Assembly (NCBI GenBank): GCA_022818135.1
Contig: JAFMSR010000009.1
Span: 16,080,077 to 16,144,076, forward strand
DNA length: 64,000 bases
Reading direction: 5' to 3'
From: Saxidomus purpurata
Taxonomy: Eukaryota; Mollusca; Bivalvia; Venerida; Veneridae
The notes under the pieces were generated by a model. That model was given only the letters and a program-made list of their open reading frames with translations, had not been told where the DNA came from and did not search any database. Positions 1-11,900 of the stretch are shown here, piece by piece; positions within the stretch are counted from its first letter, which is position 1, and each line of letters starts with the position of its first letter. A program made the position numbers and the translations under genes.

Positions 1-790
1 GTGAGTGATGAATAAAAGATAAATATAACTTGTAGAAGTTATCTAAAATAACACTAAAATAACTTAAACAAGTTACACCCGACTGATCTATGTCTGCTTT
101 TATGTCGCGAAGGGCAGCAACCTTTATATAGCAAAAGTCCTTGCGCACAATTAGATCAATATTAGCAGTCAGGGGTGTAACTTGTTTAAGTTATTTTGAA
201 TAACTTCTACAAGTTATATTTATCTTTTACTCATCACTCACTAAAATAACTTCTTTAAGTTATTTTTCAGTCATAATAACTCATTAAAGTTATTTTCGTT
301 CAAATAGTACAAAGATTTAACATCATTTTTCCACAAGAATACGAATTTTCTGGGGAGTTATACCATTTTTTTCTATTTCTTCGATCATTAAAGATCATGA
401 AATAAAATCTGTTACGCCACTATGCCAGGGCTTTGAAGTAGGACATTCTTCAGGTCATCTCCAAGACAATTTTGGCAATAAATCCATTAAGTCTAATTGA
501 AAAGTCATTACTGTCAGCTATAAAGAAAGAACCTGCATTTCTTTCTCTTATCTAAAGGTATTTGCAGAGGTTATCTGCTAGTAATGAAGAAATTCAAGAA
601 AAACTGAAATGTTGAATTGTAACGTGTATAAGTAATTTTCAGAAATTCCCATTATTTTGGTCACCTCAACTTTCAAGTGAGTTATTCTATCAGCAAAGGG
701 AAGTTATTTTATTAACAAAATGTTTCAAATATCACTTACTGAAGTTATTTTCAAATTAACTTAAACAAGTTACATCCACGACTGATTAGT
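1..790. repeat. Fold-back element with AAGTTATTTT-type inner repeats
   Basis: Positions 1-90 and about 160-240 are near-perfect inverted copies, both ending in GTGAGTGATGA(A/G)TAAAAG. A further block around 755-790 repeats the motif AACTTAAACAAGTTACA of 65-80 in direct orientation. Short AATAACTT/AAGTTATT inversions fill the space between. No coding potential is seen. The left edge may lie outside the window. It resembles a non-autonomous fold-back DNA element; its superfamily is not assigned. Confidence 0.6.
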
Positions 791-1655
791 TGGGCTACCT
801 TAGTCTACCTAGCCCTGCCAAATATGATTATTCTATATATTACCTGTATAACACGTGTGAGACCAATGTTTCAATTAAGTGGTTAATTCACCAATAGAAC
901 GTTTGCATACTGATCACTAATACTGTATAGTTGTTTCATCCGACCGATCAAACTATCAAATTACTACAGACCGGAAATAAGATTTTTTTCAAAGGGGAAG
1001 AACTTTGCAATCATGATTATAATTATCCGGTACAAAGACGTTCCGGTACAATATTACTTGCTTTGAAAAACAATAATAATAGACCTGTAAATATATGAAT
1101 TATTAATACCCAAAGAAATCCTACTCACTTAAGTTCATGACCAATATTCGTCCATACCTTTCACAAAAAGTTCCGAGCTTATATCAAATTCTATATTTTT
1201 AGACAAATTAATTTTTCTAAACGTTACTTTTTATTTTTATCAGATAAAAGGAACTACTTTACTACTAGATCTAGACCAAGAATAATATAGAAAACACATT
1301 TTGATTGTTGCCAGAGTCGAAGTTATGTTGAGTAACGCGCAGATAGATAGGAAGGTTGGTAGGTAGGTTGATAGACATTTGATTGTAAATAGTTTTCTCT
1401 CTTCTTTAGGACGCAACAACACTGTTAACAGTGCCCATAGTTCTCGTGCATGAGAGGTGTAAGGCAGTATGACAAGATAGATGGATAACATGTGGTGATA
1501 AAAACTGTGAAACTGCACTATGGGGAAAGTAGTGCTAGATAGACCAGATCAAGCTACTGTTTGAATGCAGCTTACACGATATTACAAAAACAAATCTATA
1601 AAGACAGCTTCAAACGATTGCAGAATAGTTTATAGCTTACAGACTCCATTACACT
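791..1655. other. Non-coding stretch, nothing recognised
   Basis: AT-rich sequence with only short open frames that lack family resemblance. It may include decayed 5' sequence of the retrotransposon that becomes recognisable at about 1660. Confidence 0.4.
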
Positions 1656-2169
1656 GTTATTTCACTGACTCTGATTTAAAAAAAGACCGATCGCAAAGAC
1701 AGACCTAAAGGTAAAGATGGCGGTGTAATTTTACTAGTAAAAGATGCTTTTATCTCATCCGAACAAAACAACTGGTTTCAAACTGTGAAATATAATAATT
1801 ATAAGTGAAATAATAGGAGCTTAGCCGTTACTTGTAGCATCATACTATCGACATCATGAAAAATATCTTGATAGCTTTCAAGAGCTTGAAAACTTCTTAA
1901 ACCAGGTTCGTGCAATAATAGACACATATACAGCGGCCCATAGAAGCTTCTAATTTCCCGAACTTTTCATGGGACTCAGATTATGTACCTTCAATGAAAC
2001 CAGACTGTAGTTCTTCACAAGTACATGTATATGAAAAATTCATTTTTATTCTTGATGACTACAATTACTCAAATGTGCGAGACTGCCTTAGCGTTGTTCT
2101 TAAACTCTAATTTCATACTTGTCAACAAGGTAGAAACCCTTCTGGGTGAAGTAACTTTTAGTGAGAAAA

Positions 2170-2530
2170 CATCTACCCAGTGAAGGATTCGAACCCACGA
2201 CCTTTTGCTTGCAAGTCAGGGCTTTTCGGAAATGTTACTCGAGTAACTCGAGTAAGCTTTGCGCATGCGCTTAATCTCTGATCTACCCAACCCATGTAAC
2301 TCCTATTTGCCCACGAGTTGACCAGAATACATTGGGCATTTTGGAATAAGTAAGCTGTGTTACTCGAGTAGGTCAGAATGTATTCTGATGATCTCGTGGG
2401 CACCTGGGGATTACATGGGTTGGATAGATCAGAGATTAAGCGCATGCTCAAAGCTTACTCGAGTTAATCGAGTAACATTTCCGAAAAAGCCCTCAGATGC
2501 TCTAACCACTGAGCTATCCGGACTTCGGAA
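2170..2530 (-). mobile_element. tRNA-like element split by an insertion
   Basis: Read on the minus strand, 2530-2495 is a tRNA 5' half with an A-box-like TAGCTCAGTGGTTAGAGC. 2213-2173 is the matching 3' half with a B-box GGGTTCGAATCC. The two halves are separated by the inverted-repeat element at 2215-2497 and share the trinucleotide TCA at the junctions, as expected for a short target duplication. Rejoined, the anticodon stem pairs poorly, so this is a tRNA pseudogene or SINE head rather than a working tRNA. It sits inside the retrotransposon. Confidence 0.7.
2215..2497. mobile_element. Inverted-repeat (MITE-like) element
   Basis: The ends are long inverted copies of about 85 bp. The left end starts GGGCTTTTCGGAAATGTTAC; the right end carries GTAACATTTCCGAAAAAGCCC. 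Shared blocks continue inward through ACTCGAGTAA, GCGCATGC and AACCCATGTAA. It is flanked by TCA on both sides. There is no reading frame of its own. Insertion into a tRNA-like sequence is clear from the split A- and B-box halves. Confidence 0.75.
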
Positions 2531-4551
2531 TACTCAGAAGCCTATGATTACTATACTGGTATTTCAGACCATGCTATTTTTCGTGTTTCTGTTAACATTA
2601 GACTAAAACTAAACAAACACCCCCTCCCCCGTACAATACATATTTTTAAAAAAGCAAATTGGGATGGTTTTAAATCATTTATTAACAAATTCAAACTAGA
2701 TGATTTGGAAGGTAATGACTCAACATCTGTAGAAGAGCCTTGGACGCGTTTTGAAAACATGATTCACTTCGGCATCCAAAACATACGCACCAGTAAAGAA
2801 TATAGGTAATAATAAATCCCTGCCATGTATAACCAAAGAAATTAAAAAGCTGATTAAGACTAGAAACGAGTTATACCAGAAACTGAAAGGGCACAAGTCA
2901 AATGACTCTCTCCACAAGAAATACACAATCCCCAAATCAGTGATTAAAAGTAAAAACTTGTACGAGTCATATATAGTAAATATACTTGACATTACACATC
3001 AAGAAAATATAAGAAATAATTACTGAAACAAATTATCAACTAAAAACCTGTGCAGTCTCTTAAAGAATTCCAAACAAGACTCCCAAGGTATTGCCCCACT
3101 CAAAGACCCGTTTTCAGGTTCTCTTCAATCTGGCTATTAACAGAAACTTCAATCTGGCTATTAACAGAAAGCTAATATATTTAAGCATCAATTCCAATCT
3201 ACCTGTCTTCCCTGACATCTCCCTTGTCTCTTGGCCAATCATGTCTTAGTAAATTAAGATCTTCTTTATAAGACAATATAAAATATTCACAAATGCCAGA
3301 CATCTACGTTGACATAAATGGTACCCTTAAGGCTTCTTTCAAATCTGAAGGTGGATAAAGCTGCAGGTCCACATCTCATCAAACCCCTCCCCTCGTCTTG
3401 CGCGAACTAAAAGAAGAAATTGCAGATTTTGTCTGCCCTATCTTTCAAAAGACTCTTAATACTGGTTCGCTTCAATCACACTGGACCAACGCCAATATGG
3501 CACTTTTGTTTAAGAAGGGTTATACCAGCAACCCAGCCAACTACATGTCAATTTGCCTTACATGTATCTTGGGCAAGCTTTTTGGACACATTGTCTCATC
3601 TAACTCTCCTCTCACTGAACAACATATGACATCCTTTACGATATGCAGCATGGATTCCGGGACAGACGTTCTTGTGAGACTCAACTTCTTGAGCTTACTG
3701 ACAATTTCATAAAATCCCTACATGAGGGCAAACAAACAGATGTTATCCTTTTGGACTTCTCTAAAGCTTTTGACAAGGTCAACCATCTAAAACTCCTATA
3801 CCAGATTCAAGAGCATGTTGTCTCTTCCAAGGTTACTGACTTGGTAAAGTCCTTTCTTCTTAGTCGCTCTTAAATTGATGTCCTCGATGGTGTTTCCTCT
3901 GACGAAGTTCCTGTAACATTTGTAGTACCCAAAATGATCTGTCATCGGTCCTTCTCTTTCTGCTTTATATCAATGACCTCCCTTGTTCTGTTACTTCTGA
4001 CTCTTTGCTGATGACGCAACAGTTTACCTTACCATCAAGTCTGTGTCAGACTCTAAAACCCTCCAACGTGATCTCCAGCAACTTGAGAAATGGGAAGAGC
4101 TGTTGGACATAGAGTTTAACTCCAACAAATGTCACGTCCTATACACACCATGTAGAAACATTAAAGCCTTTATTTAATGCAAAATATCTGGGGGTGGATA
4201 TTTCAAAAGGTAATTCTTGGAACACTCACATCGATAAAGTCAGAACAGGATAGAACGTATGAAAGGCTTATCAAGATTTGTCATAACTTAGTTGCCATAC
4301 AACTCCTCCGTATCTCGTACTCCCGGTCAGATTTTCCCGCCTTATGCACCCATATCGTCTCCGTACGATACATGTCGGCGTCGATTATTTCAGTAATTCT
4401 CTCCCCATTCCATGCCAAACTACTCTGGAGTGGTCTGCCTCATCACATTGCTATCATGCATAGTTTGAACTGTTTCAGAATTAAACTACATCAAGATGTT
4501 TTACCACTTTTATCTTTCTCTTTATTCTACACTATCATATTACACAAGTGA

Positions 4552-4935
4552 ATGTCACAGGGTGAGAAAAATGTGCAGCCAGACCGGGGCTCGAACCCGG
4601 GGCCTTTCGCTTACAGGGCGAATGCTCTACCGACTGAGCTACCGGGCCGCTTACACATATTCTCCCCAATTGTGAACTGAGTCCGAACTGTGACATACTC
4701 TCCCACCATACAGGTTAAGAGAACAAGGTAAACATGATCTCGAAGTATATATCCAGTCACAGTCCCATGTTGGGCGCCAAATGTCACAGGGTGAGAAAAA
4801 TGTGCAGCCAGACCGGGGCTCGAACCCGGGGCCCCTCGCCCACAGGGCGAATGCTCTACCGACTGAGCCACCGGGCCGCTGACACATATTCTCCCAAATT
4901 GTGAACTGAGTCCGAACTGTGACATACTCCCCCAC
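4552..4935 (-). repeat. Tandem pair of tRNA-like units, 229-bp period
   Basis: Two copies start at 4552 and 4781 with ATGTCACAGGGTGAGAAAAA. On the minus strand each contains GGTAGCTCAGTCGGTAGAGC (or GGTGGCTCAG...) and CCCCGGGTTCGAGCCCCGG, which are pol III A- and B-boxes. The first copy folds as a tRNA with one mismatch in the acceptor stem and an apparent TGT anticodon, but the base before the anticodon is C instead of the invariant T. This suggests a tRNA-derived repeat, not a functional tRNA-Thr. The long minus-strand open frame here is a by-product. Confidence 0.75.
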
Positions 4936-4995
4936 ACTGGCCACCAATGTCGTAGGTTTACTTTCTGTTCTGTGATGGGACATGTGTTTACCAGG

Positions 4996-5250
4996 CCTGC
5001 AAAGGCACAATTACACAAGGAAATAAATAATTTCTGGTGGAAAGAAGAAAAAGTCAGGCGTAAGCCATATCGACTGTATTCCAAGTGCCCAATGCATGAA
5101 AATGCATATCATTACAATATTACAGGCGCGCAATGCTAACAAATAGCATGAAACGAAAGCAAATAAGATGAACAAATGAAATGAAACAACTAATTACCTG
5201 CAAAGGCACAATTACACAAGGAAATAAATAATTTCTGGTGGAAAGAAGAA
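4996..5250. repeat. 54-bp direct repeats flanking a 147-bp insert
   Basis: 4996-5049 and 5197-5250 are identical (starting CCTGCAAAGGCACAATTACA). The insert begins with a 40-bp block at about 5049-5088 that recurs at 6402-6441. The arrangement suggests a small inserted element or a local duplication. No coding potential. Confidence 0.6.
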
Positions 5251-6020
5251 TCAAAGGACAGAAAGTGCTGGAGGGTCGATTGTCTCTGAACACATGTGTA
5301 AATATCAGGGCAACCCTACATGAGTAAAGTTATCAACAAACTGGAGACACAAATGTCCACAGAGTTTGACCTTTAACCATATGTGTAAACTTTACTTTTG
5401 ATAGGAACCCATGTGCTTACCTTTTGCATTCAGTGACTACATGTATGTTCAACTACCCTATAAAGTATCATAGCTGTGAATGGTAACTGAGAAGTGGGTT
5501 TTTACAAACCTGAACTGAAAATTCAAAGTTTGCACAACTTTTTAATGTCATTCAAAAGTTATGGGATTTGCCCATAGGGGGTTGAGTGTATTGTGTCAAT
5601 AATACAAAATAAATTCCTATCCTAAATTGTAGGCAAAAACTGAACAATGAGCAAGATCAAAGAAGACACAGAGTAAATTAATAACTGAACAAGGAAAACA
5701 GTGATACAAAGTATCACAGCGGGCCCACAAACAAAACTGACATGTAAATATTCTAGAAATTGGTGATGATTGATGTTGAGGCAAGGCCCCAAAAGAACCC
5801 AAGGAAACCAATTCTGGTTGTACAAGCAAAACCTGACACGACTACTGACTGAACTTTACTGTTATCGAATAATATGTATACAGTATGTCTTATTAACATT
5901 ATCCTTATAAGTTTGACATGAATGAAGTTTTCTATGATTATTTGCTGTAAAACATTTAAAATGGTTTAAAGTCTTAAAATGATAAGTAAAACAGAAGAAA
6001 CATGTAAAAAAAAATGTATT
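5251..6020. other. Non-coding stretch, nothing recognised
   Basis: No homologous frame, RNA gene or clear repeat was identified. Confidence 0.4.
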
Positions 6021-6024
6021 AAAT

Positions 6025-6112
6025 GGGTTTCGAACTCGCGTCCGCCGCAGTAAGTCAGCGCAAATTCAATTTCCAGCATCTCTACCAACTGCTCTATGTC
6101 AGCCGAATATAG
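6025..6112 (-). repeat. tRNA-like SINE head
   Basis: The minus strand contains TAGAGCAGTTGGTAGAGA (A-box-like) and, about 45 bases on, GCGAGTTCGAAACC (B-box-like). The anticodon region is enlarged and does not fold cleanly, so this is a tRNA-derived repeat head or pseudogene. Confidence 0.55.
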
Positions 6113-6401
6113 AGTTAATGGTAAAAAACGAGTTGTTATAAATTTGTATGTCCAAGTCGTTCGTTCGCGCATTAATAGTATTTACAATTAATTACACATT
6201 TAAAGAACAATAACGAAATAATATTATTCTATTCTGAAATGTTTTTAAATTATTTAGATTTATTACTATATAATTTTGAAAACAGAAATCGCTATAATGC
6301 CTAACAACTGTTTATATGGAACTACTTGTTTGACTGTTATGCGTTCGGCCGTAAGGGCGATATACTCTGTTAACTTTAGGTCGATTTTAACAATCGACCC
6401 A

Positions 6402-6441
6402 AAAAGTCAGGCGTAAGCCATATCGACTGTATTCCAAGTGC
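6402..6441. repeat. Second copy of the 40-bp block of 5049-5088
   Basis: Starts AAAAGTCAGGCGTAAGCCAT and is identical to the earlier block. It is followed by a small GC-rich palindrome (GCCGGGTGAAAACCCGGG). Probably the end of a dispersed element. Confidence 0.55.
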
Positions 6442-6489
6442 GCATGCGCCGGGTGAAAACCCGGGAATGTCAAAAATCGTGAAAGAGGC

Positions 6490-8930
6490 CCGTCATGCAA
6501 AATTAGTCGTTAGGTAATGAAATGAGATGAATGTTAATGTGGATGAAGAAAAATTAAATGAGTGGGATTTATAGGATGTATGGTCTGGTAAAGGATGTAT
6601 GGCCTGTAATATTACATATACTGACAAATACAACAGATATATATACAAGAGACATGGACAGAACATATACTTAAGAACAAAGACATATAACATATAAACA
6701 AAATTAATGTGGTGTTCAACCTCGTGACATGAACAATCTGATTGCTTTTATTTTCACTCTAACACAATCTATAGGGAACTATCCCTGTAGTATTTTAATG
6801 GTTTCCTCTCACTTATTTTATTGCACGCAGTCCTTTCCATAATATCCGAAAGAGAGGTGTGACAGTATTGAAAGATAGACAAGATAGATAGTTAAAATAC
6901 TGTAAATGTCAACTTACATGTATATAGGTCCGTGATTGCATCTATATTCATCTGACATAAATTTCTTTACAAGAACTTTCTTTTAAAAATAATGGTCGGC
7001 GTAATTTTGAGTTTATGAAAGCTGGTAGCTAGATCTTATAGTGAAAAATCGTGTCATGTGTTAATTTTTACAGGGTCGGTCCCCGATTTTTATGACGGCA
7101 GGAGACGCTGAAAATCATAGGGTGCGAAAAAGTGTGCACACTGACCGAGACGCGAACGAAGGGACCTTCGCTTGTATGCTTATTATTTAACTGACAATCA
7201 CTGACTATATCTCTTTTACAGGTTTGTTATTGGATAAAATATACCTTTTTCATAATTTTGTATACATATTCATAGCTAAAGTTTACTTTTTATTAACTAC
7301 CGTTGGTATGTTTGGAACATATTTCAGTCAATATATAGCCCTATCTTCTGTAAGAAATGGTCGGTTAGCAGGACTCGAATCTATGACCCTTAAACTATGA
7401 AAGGTTGCAATGATCACTAGTCAGCGATTCTAACCGCGGTCCGCTTTTTCTACCGTGTCTCACGATGGAGACCGGAGACCAGCGATTAGTAGAGACTTAG
7501 TAACTTCCGCTTCCCTGGTTTCCGTTTTCTTACGGAACCAGTACATTTCACCATATTGGGCAAACACGTTGAATTACGCCGGTAATTAATCTGTAATCTA
7601 TTTAAACTAGAGAGGTTTCTTGAATAACACCCATTGCTTGGTGTTTGCATCATATTTCTCTTTACAGTTTAAAGTAAGGCAGTCGGTAATTACAGTATAA
7701 TTTCTTAAAAATGCATTGTTTAGGACTTGAGTAGATTCTACTTGGGGCCTACCTAGGTTACTTTGGATGGTTGCTGCTCATGACAGTTGGTTGGATAAGG
7801 ATCTAGTCTATTTAAACTAGTGTCAAGTAGTTTCCGCACCCAAGTAGTTTTCAGGAACTTTTGAATTTGTGCTGCATTTGTTCTATTGAATTTGAAAACT
7901 AGTGAATACTGACGCTTGACAACACCAGATTATTTAGCAGGGTCTGTATATTAGTAGTGATCATGTATGCTAACAAAATGCTGTATTACGCAATTTTTCC
8001 TACTGAAAGACAAAACTCTGGTGGGTAGCGGTCGTTGGTCCATATTTTTGTATTGTTTGTACAAATTTTCTTAAAACAAGATATTTTACAAGTTTGCTAT
8101 CACTGCTGGAAAGCTAATGATCGAAACACACAATTTATTCATTATTTTCAATGTTTGTTTTAATTCAAAATCTAAAGCGCGTAACTTGCACTGTTTTTAT
8201 CAAAGATTATACTGGAAACATGTTGTTATGAAAAATCAAGTGTCATTAAAAAACAATTTTCTTTTTTATGCCCCTGAAGGAGCTTCTGGTGGCATAATTG
8301 TTATTGCCACCTGGGTGAGCAATCTAATCAGTCTTGCCGAGTGAGGTCACAGCGATCTTTCCTATTACATGTACTGATATACGGACCCTGATTTATAAAT
8401 GACATATCGACAATGTTTTAGGTATTTTTTCATAATATCAAGGTATAAAATAGGGTTAATGCTTGGTATTTCGATAAAATAACAGGGCACTTCAGTACCG
8501 CACTCTAATGCAGGTGATCTATCATGTCTATATTAATCGAGTTATGAAATATTAGATCTAAACATTTTGTCTAACATGTCGGAGGCAGGATAGCGCCTAG
8601 CAAAAAATATAACGATATTCACCCGTTGAGTACAATTATTTGGACTAGTCTTAAGATTAGCAATGATACTACAAATGTAGCTGAGATAACTTGTTTACTT
8701 GTAACAAAGTGGCAAGAGCTACACTTGTGAAAATAATTATTTTGCATCATCACAAACATTTCTATGTCTTTTCCTGTTAAACCAGTCAAGAATTGAGTTG
8801 TATAGAGATTTCTTCTAGATCTTAAATTCAAATGAAACTTAGTTTTGTACTTGATGTTGATTGCATTTCTTCTTTTAGTGCAGATGTTTTTGTCTGATTT
8901 ATATGAATGGTAAACAAATTAATGTTTTAT
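6490..8930. other. 5' flank of OLA1; no coding exon seen
   Basis: No coding exon was found. Degraded tRNA-like B-box sequence occurs on the minus strand near 7360-7385 (GGACTCGAATC on +). A 5' untranslated exon of OLA1 should lie in or upstream of this stretch, because the exon with the start codon is preceded by a 3' splice site at 8937; I could not place it. Confidence 0.4.
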
Positions 8931-8959
8931 GTTGCAGTCTGGGATAGGAAGACTTTAAA

Positions 8960-11900
8960 ATGCCACCGAAGAAGAAGGATGATGGTGCGAAGGGCCCTCC
9001 CCCTCTGTTGGGGCGTATTGGAACAAATCTTAAAATTGGAATCGTTGGACTGCCAAATGTTGGGTATGCATTATTTATGGTTAGCATGGTCAGATACTGA
9101 GATAGGCACCAATGATACCTGTCTGAAATTATCAAATAACAAGTTGAATCAAGACTATGAGAATTTCTGTTACTAGAGGATTTTTTTTCTAGTTTTGGGA
9201 AGGTGCCCCCCTAGCCCCTCAATTTGGGTAGAATTAGCATGATAATAATTATTGTCCAAAGGGGATACAAAAATCCTGGTGTACAGTCTCATTTTGGGGA
9301 AAACTGCATGACTGTAAGAAAATTTAATTTGAGGAAGACCCCTTTACCGGCCATTGATATCTAAGATATAAATTCCTAGGTTACGTCAATCATTATTTGA
9401 AAACGATACGACATTGTTCATAATTATATGTATGATATTAACATTTATTTTTACAGAAAATCAACCTTTTTCAATGTGCTGACAAAGAGTGCTGCCCATG
9501 CAGAAAATTTCCCATTCTGTACTATAGATCCGAATGAAAGTAAGTACTTTTGTTTTCATGTGTAGTGAATAGTGCTAGTATAATGACTTCTGTACTTTGA
9601 AACCAAGGTAAGATTTGATGTTTAGTATCAAAAAATGTGTCTTGCTACCAAACTAAATGTCAAATTTACCGTGGAAAACAAAATGGAAAAAAACTTTGAA
9701 GTCTTCTTGTCAGAAAACGCATGCCAGATTCAAAACAGTTTTACTGAAATGTTCCTTGGGTGACCCACAAATTCTTTCAAATAATTTTGAATTGTCTAAA
9801 ACATGGCCGCAAGGGGACAGTGCTTGTTTTACATAGTGTTATATATGGAAAATTGCAAGTCCCAGAAGTTAAATATTGGTGTGTAGCATTGTTTAGTGGA
9901 TTTCTACCAAGTTATGCCCTAGGGTCTAAATTGGCCCCGCCTGAGAAGTTACATAATAGTATTACATGTATGTAAATATTGGATTTTTAAAACAAGAATC
10001 TTCATGTCAAAACCCAAAAGTACCACTACCAGATCTTAAATATTTTGTATGTAGCATTACTTAAAGTGGTCCTCAACTAAGTGTGCAGTGTGTCTTAAAA
10101 GTTTCTGTTTTTAGGTTTACAAGATTTACTTGCTGTTATTTCCAGGTCGAGTTCCAGTACCGGATGCTAGATATGATTTCTTGTGTGAACATTTTCAGCC
10201 GGCAAGGTATGCATGAACAGTTTAACCATGACACTTATAAATTTCTACAGTAGACCGTGCCAGCTTTCAGTTTTGGAAGTTTTGAATGCATTCATACGGA
10301 TGTTCTTCAAAATAAAAATGGCCGATCGAACAATAAACAATTTAGACCATAATCAGACTGCAGGTATAGACAGGCTGACTTTGGTCTACATGTACATTGA
10401 ATGCTTAGGCAGTCATGTCAGGTTTGAGCAGGGTGTGCAGACTATCCCAGTAATAATGTAACTGTGCTGGTGATCTTGTTTTGAACATTTGACTTGGAAT
10501 GAAAGAGTTATGGGTTTGACTCCTAGTTTTAAAGACTTAGCAATGTTTTTGCACAACTGACACAACTCAGTTCAGAGGTAGATGAGTTTGTTGCGACTTT
10601 AAATGCACCTGGCAGGGTTCTCCCTGGCTTATACATAATTTGCACCTATTCTGCACAAAATTGTAAAAATTGCCTACCTGCCCCCAAAAATACTGTTATT
10701 TTAAAGTATTTTTGTCACCAAAGCTAAAAAATTGCCGACAAATATTTGTTTTTATCGCAGTTGGTGGCATTTGTCAGTGAAAGTGCGTACCCTGCTGCTT
10801 GTAGCATAACACAAAAGTCCATGATCCGTATTTTCAGTAACTTTATAATGGTCTTATTGAGCATTCTATAATTCCATTTAAATGGTGATAGATTGCTCAT
10901 CTGTTCTGAATAACGCTGATTTACCATTCTCATTTTCTTTTGAAGCAAAGTGCCAGCATTTTTGAATGTGGTTGACATTGCTGGACTGGTGAAGGGAGCA
11001 CATGAAGGGAAAGGACTTGGCAATGCCTTTCTGTCCAATATCGGGGCCTGTGATGCAATATTCCACTGCATTAGTAAGTGAATAGATCAGTCTGTTTGTT
11101 ATACTTTTGGCATATTCTTCTTTATGTTCTGCTATTAAGACCACCAGATATGAAGACCAAACATTTTGGAACAAAATACCATTGTAGACAGTAAATTTTG
11201 TACTTGAAAGGTATTGATAATGAGACAAATTCAATCATAAGATACTTTTTTTGGTCCGAAGGGTGGAACAGTACTGTCATATCTACCACATTGGTAAAGG
11301 AATTTCAATTAAACTTTGTGGAAATGTTCATTACTACAAAACTGTATCATAATAGAGTTGATGTCCCTTGTTTCAGTTGAATTGCTGCAGAAACAGGAAG
11401 TTTTGCAAATTTTTTATGCAAAATTGCCATGACTGTTTTTGCCAAGGCAAGATTTATGTCTGGAGCCATACCACTTGGAATGTAGTTTCAATAAAACTTT
11501 GTGGAAATGTTTTCTACTATATAGAGTTGATGTCCCTTGAGTTTTAGTTGAATTGCTCTTAAAGCACAGGAGCTATGGCCATTTAAAAGTTGAATGTAAA
11601 CTTGCCACGGCAGTTTTGTCGAGGCAAAATTGGCCACTTTATGTCTGAAGCCATATTTACCACATTGGTAATGCAATTTCAATCAAACTTTGTGGAAGTG
11701 TTTATTGCAATATACAGTTGATGCAAAATTCCATGGCAAAATCAATTGGCCAGGATGAGCTGTACTGGCCTTGGTCACTAGATGACCTGGTGTATTTAGG
11801 GAGGGTGAAGGGTGTCTCTCCCCCCCTGGATTGTTTTCAAAGTTTTATAATCTTTTACCTTGTAATGATGGGGGGGGTGGGTCAGCAAGGGCCCACACTA

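Larger units (their letters stand above)
1660..4545 (+). mobile_element. Decayed non-LTR retrotransposon (LINE), interrupted
   Basis: Broken frames read, in order: an apurinic-endonuclease-like segment (GKDGGVILLVKDAF at about 1715; HEKYLDSFQELENFLNQ at about 1855; EKFIFILDDYNYSNVRDCL at about 2030), the endonuclease end (SDHAIFRVSVNIRLKLN at about 2560), a linker (ITKEIKKLIKTRNELYQKLK at about 2830) and reverse transcriptase pieces: HWTNANMALLFKKG (3480), MQHGFRDRRSCETQLLEL (3643), DVILLDFSKAFDKVNH (3740), LLFLLYIND-like and FADDATVYL-like segments in shifted frames (about 3955-4030), and a C-terminal region to about 4530. Many frameshifts and stops show it is dead. The motif set fits a Jockey/CR1-like lineage; the exact clade is not determined. 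A tRNA-like element interrupts it between the endonuclease core and the SDH motif. Confidence 0.85.

Noticed and set aside
4575..4655. Functional tRNA-Thr (TGT) on the minus strand
   Set aside because: The base before the anticodon is C, the acceptor stem has a mismatch and two G-U pairs, and the sequence is part of a tandem repeat unit.
4611..5084. 157-residue minus-strand open frame containing PVAQSVEHSPCGRG
   Set aside because: It reads through tandem tRNA-like repeats; this peptide is a familiar spurious translation of tRNA-like sequence.
10724..11234. 115- and 118-residue minus-strand open frames
   Set aside because: Antisense to OLA1 exon 10946-11073 and its flanking introns; no homology.
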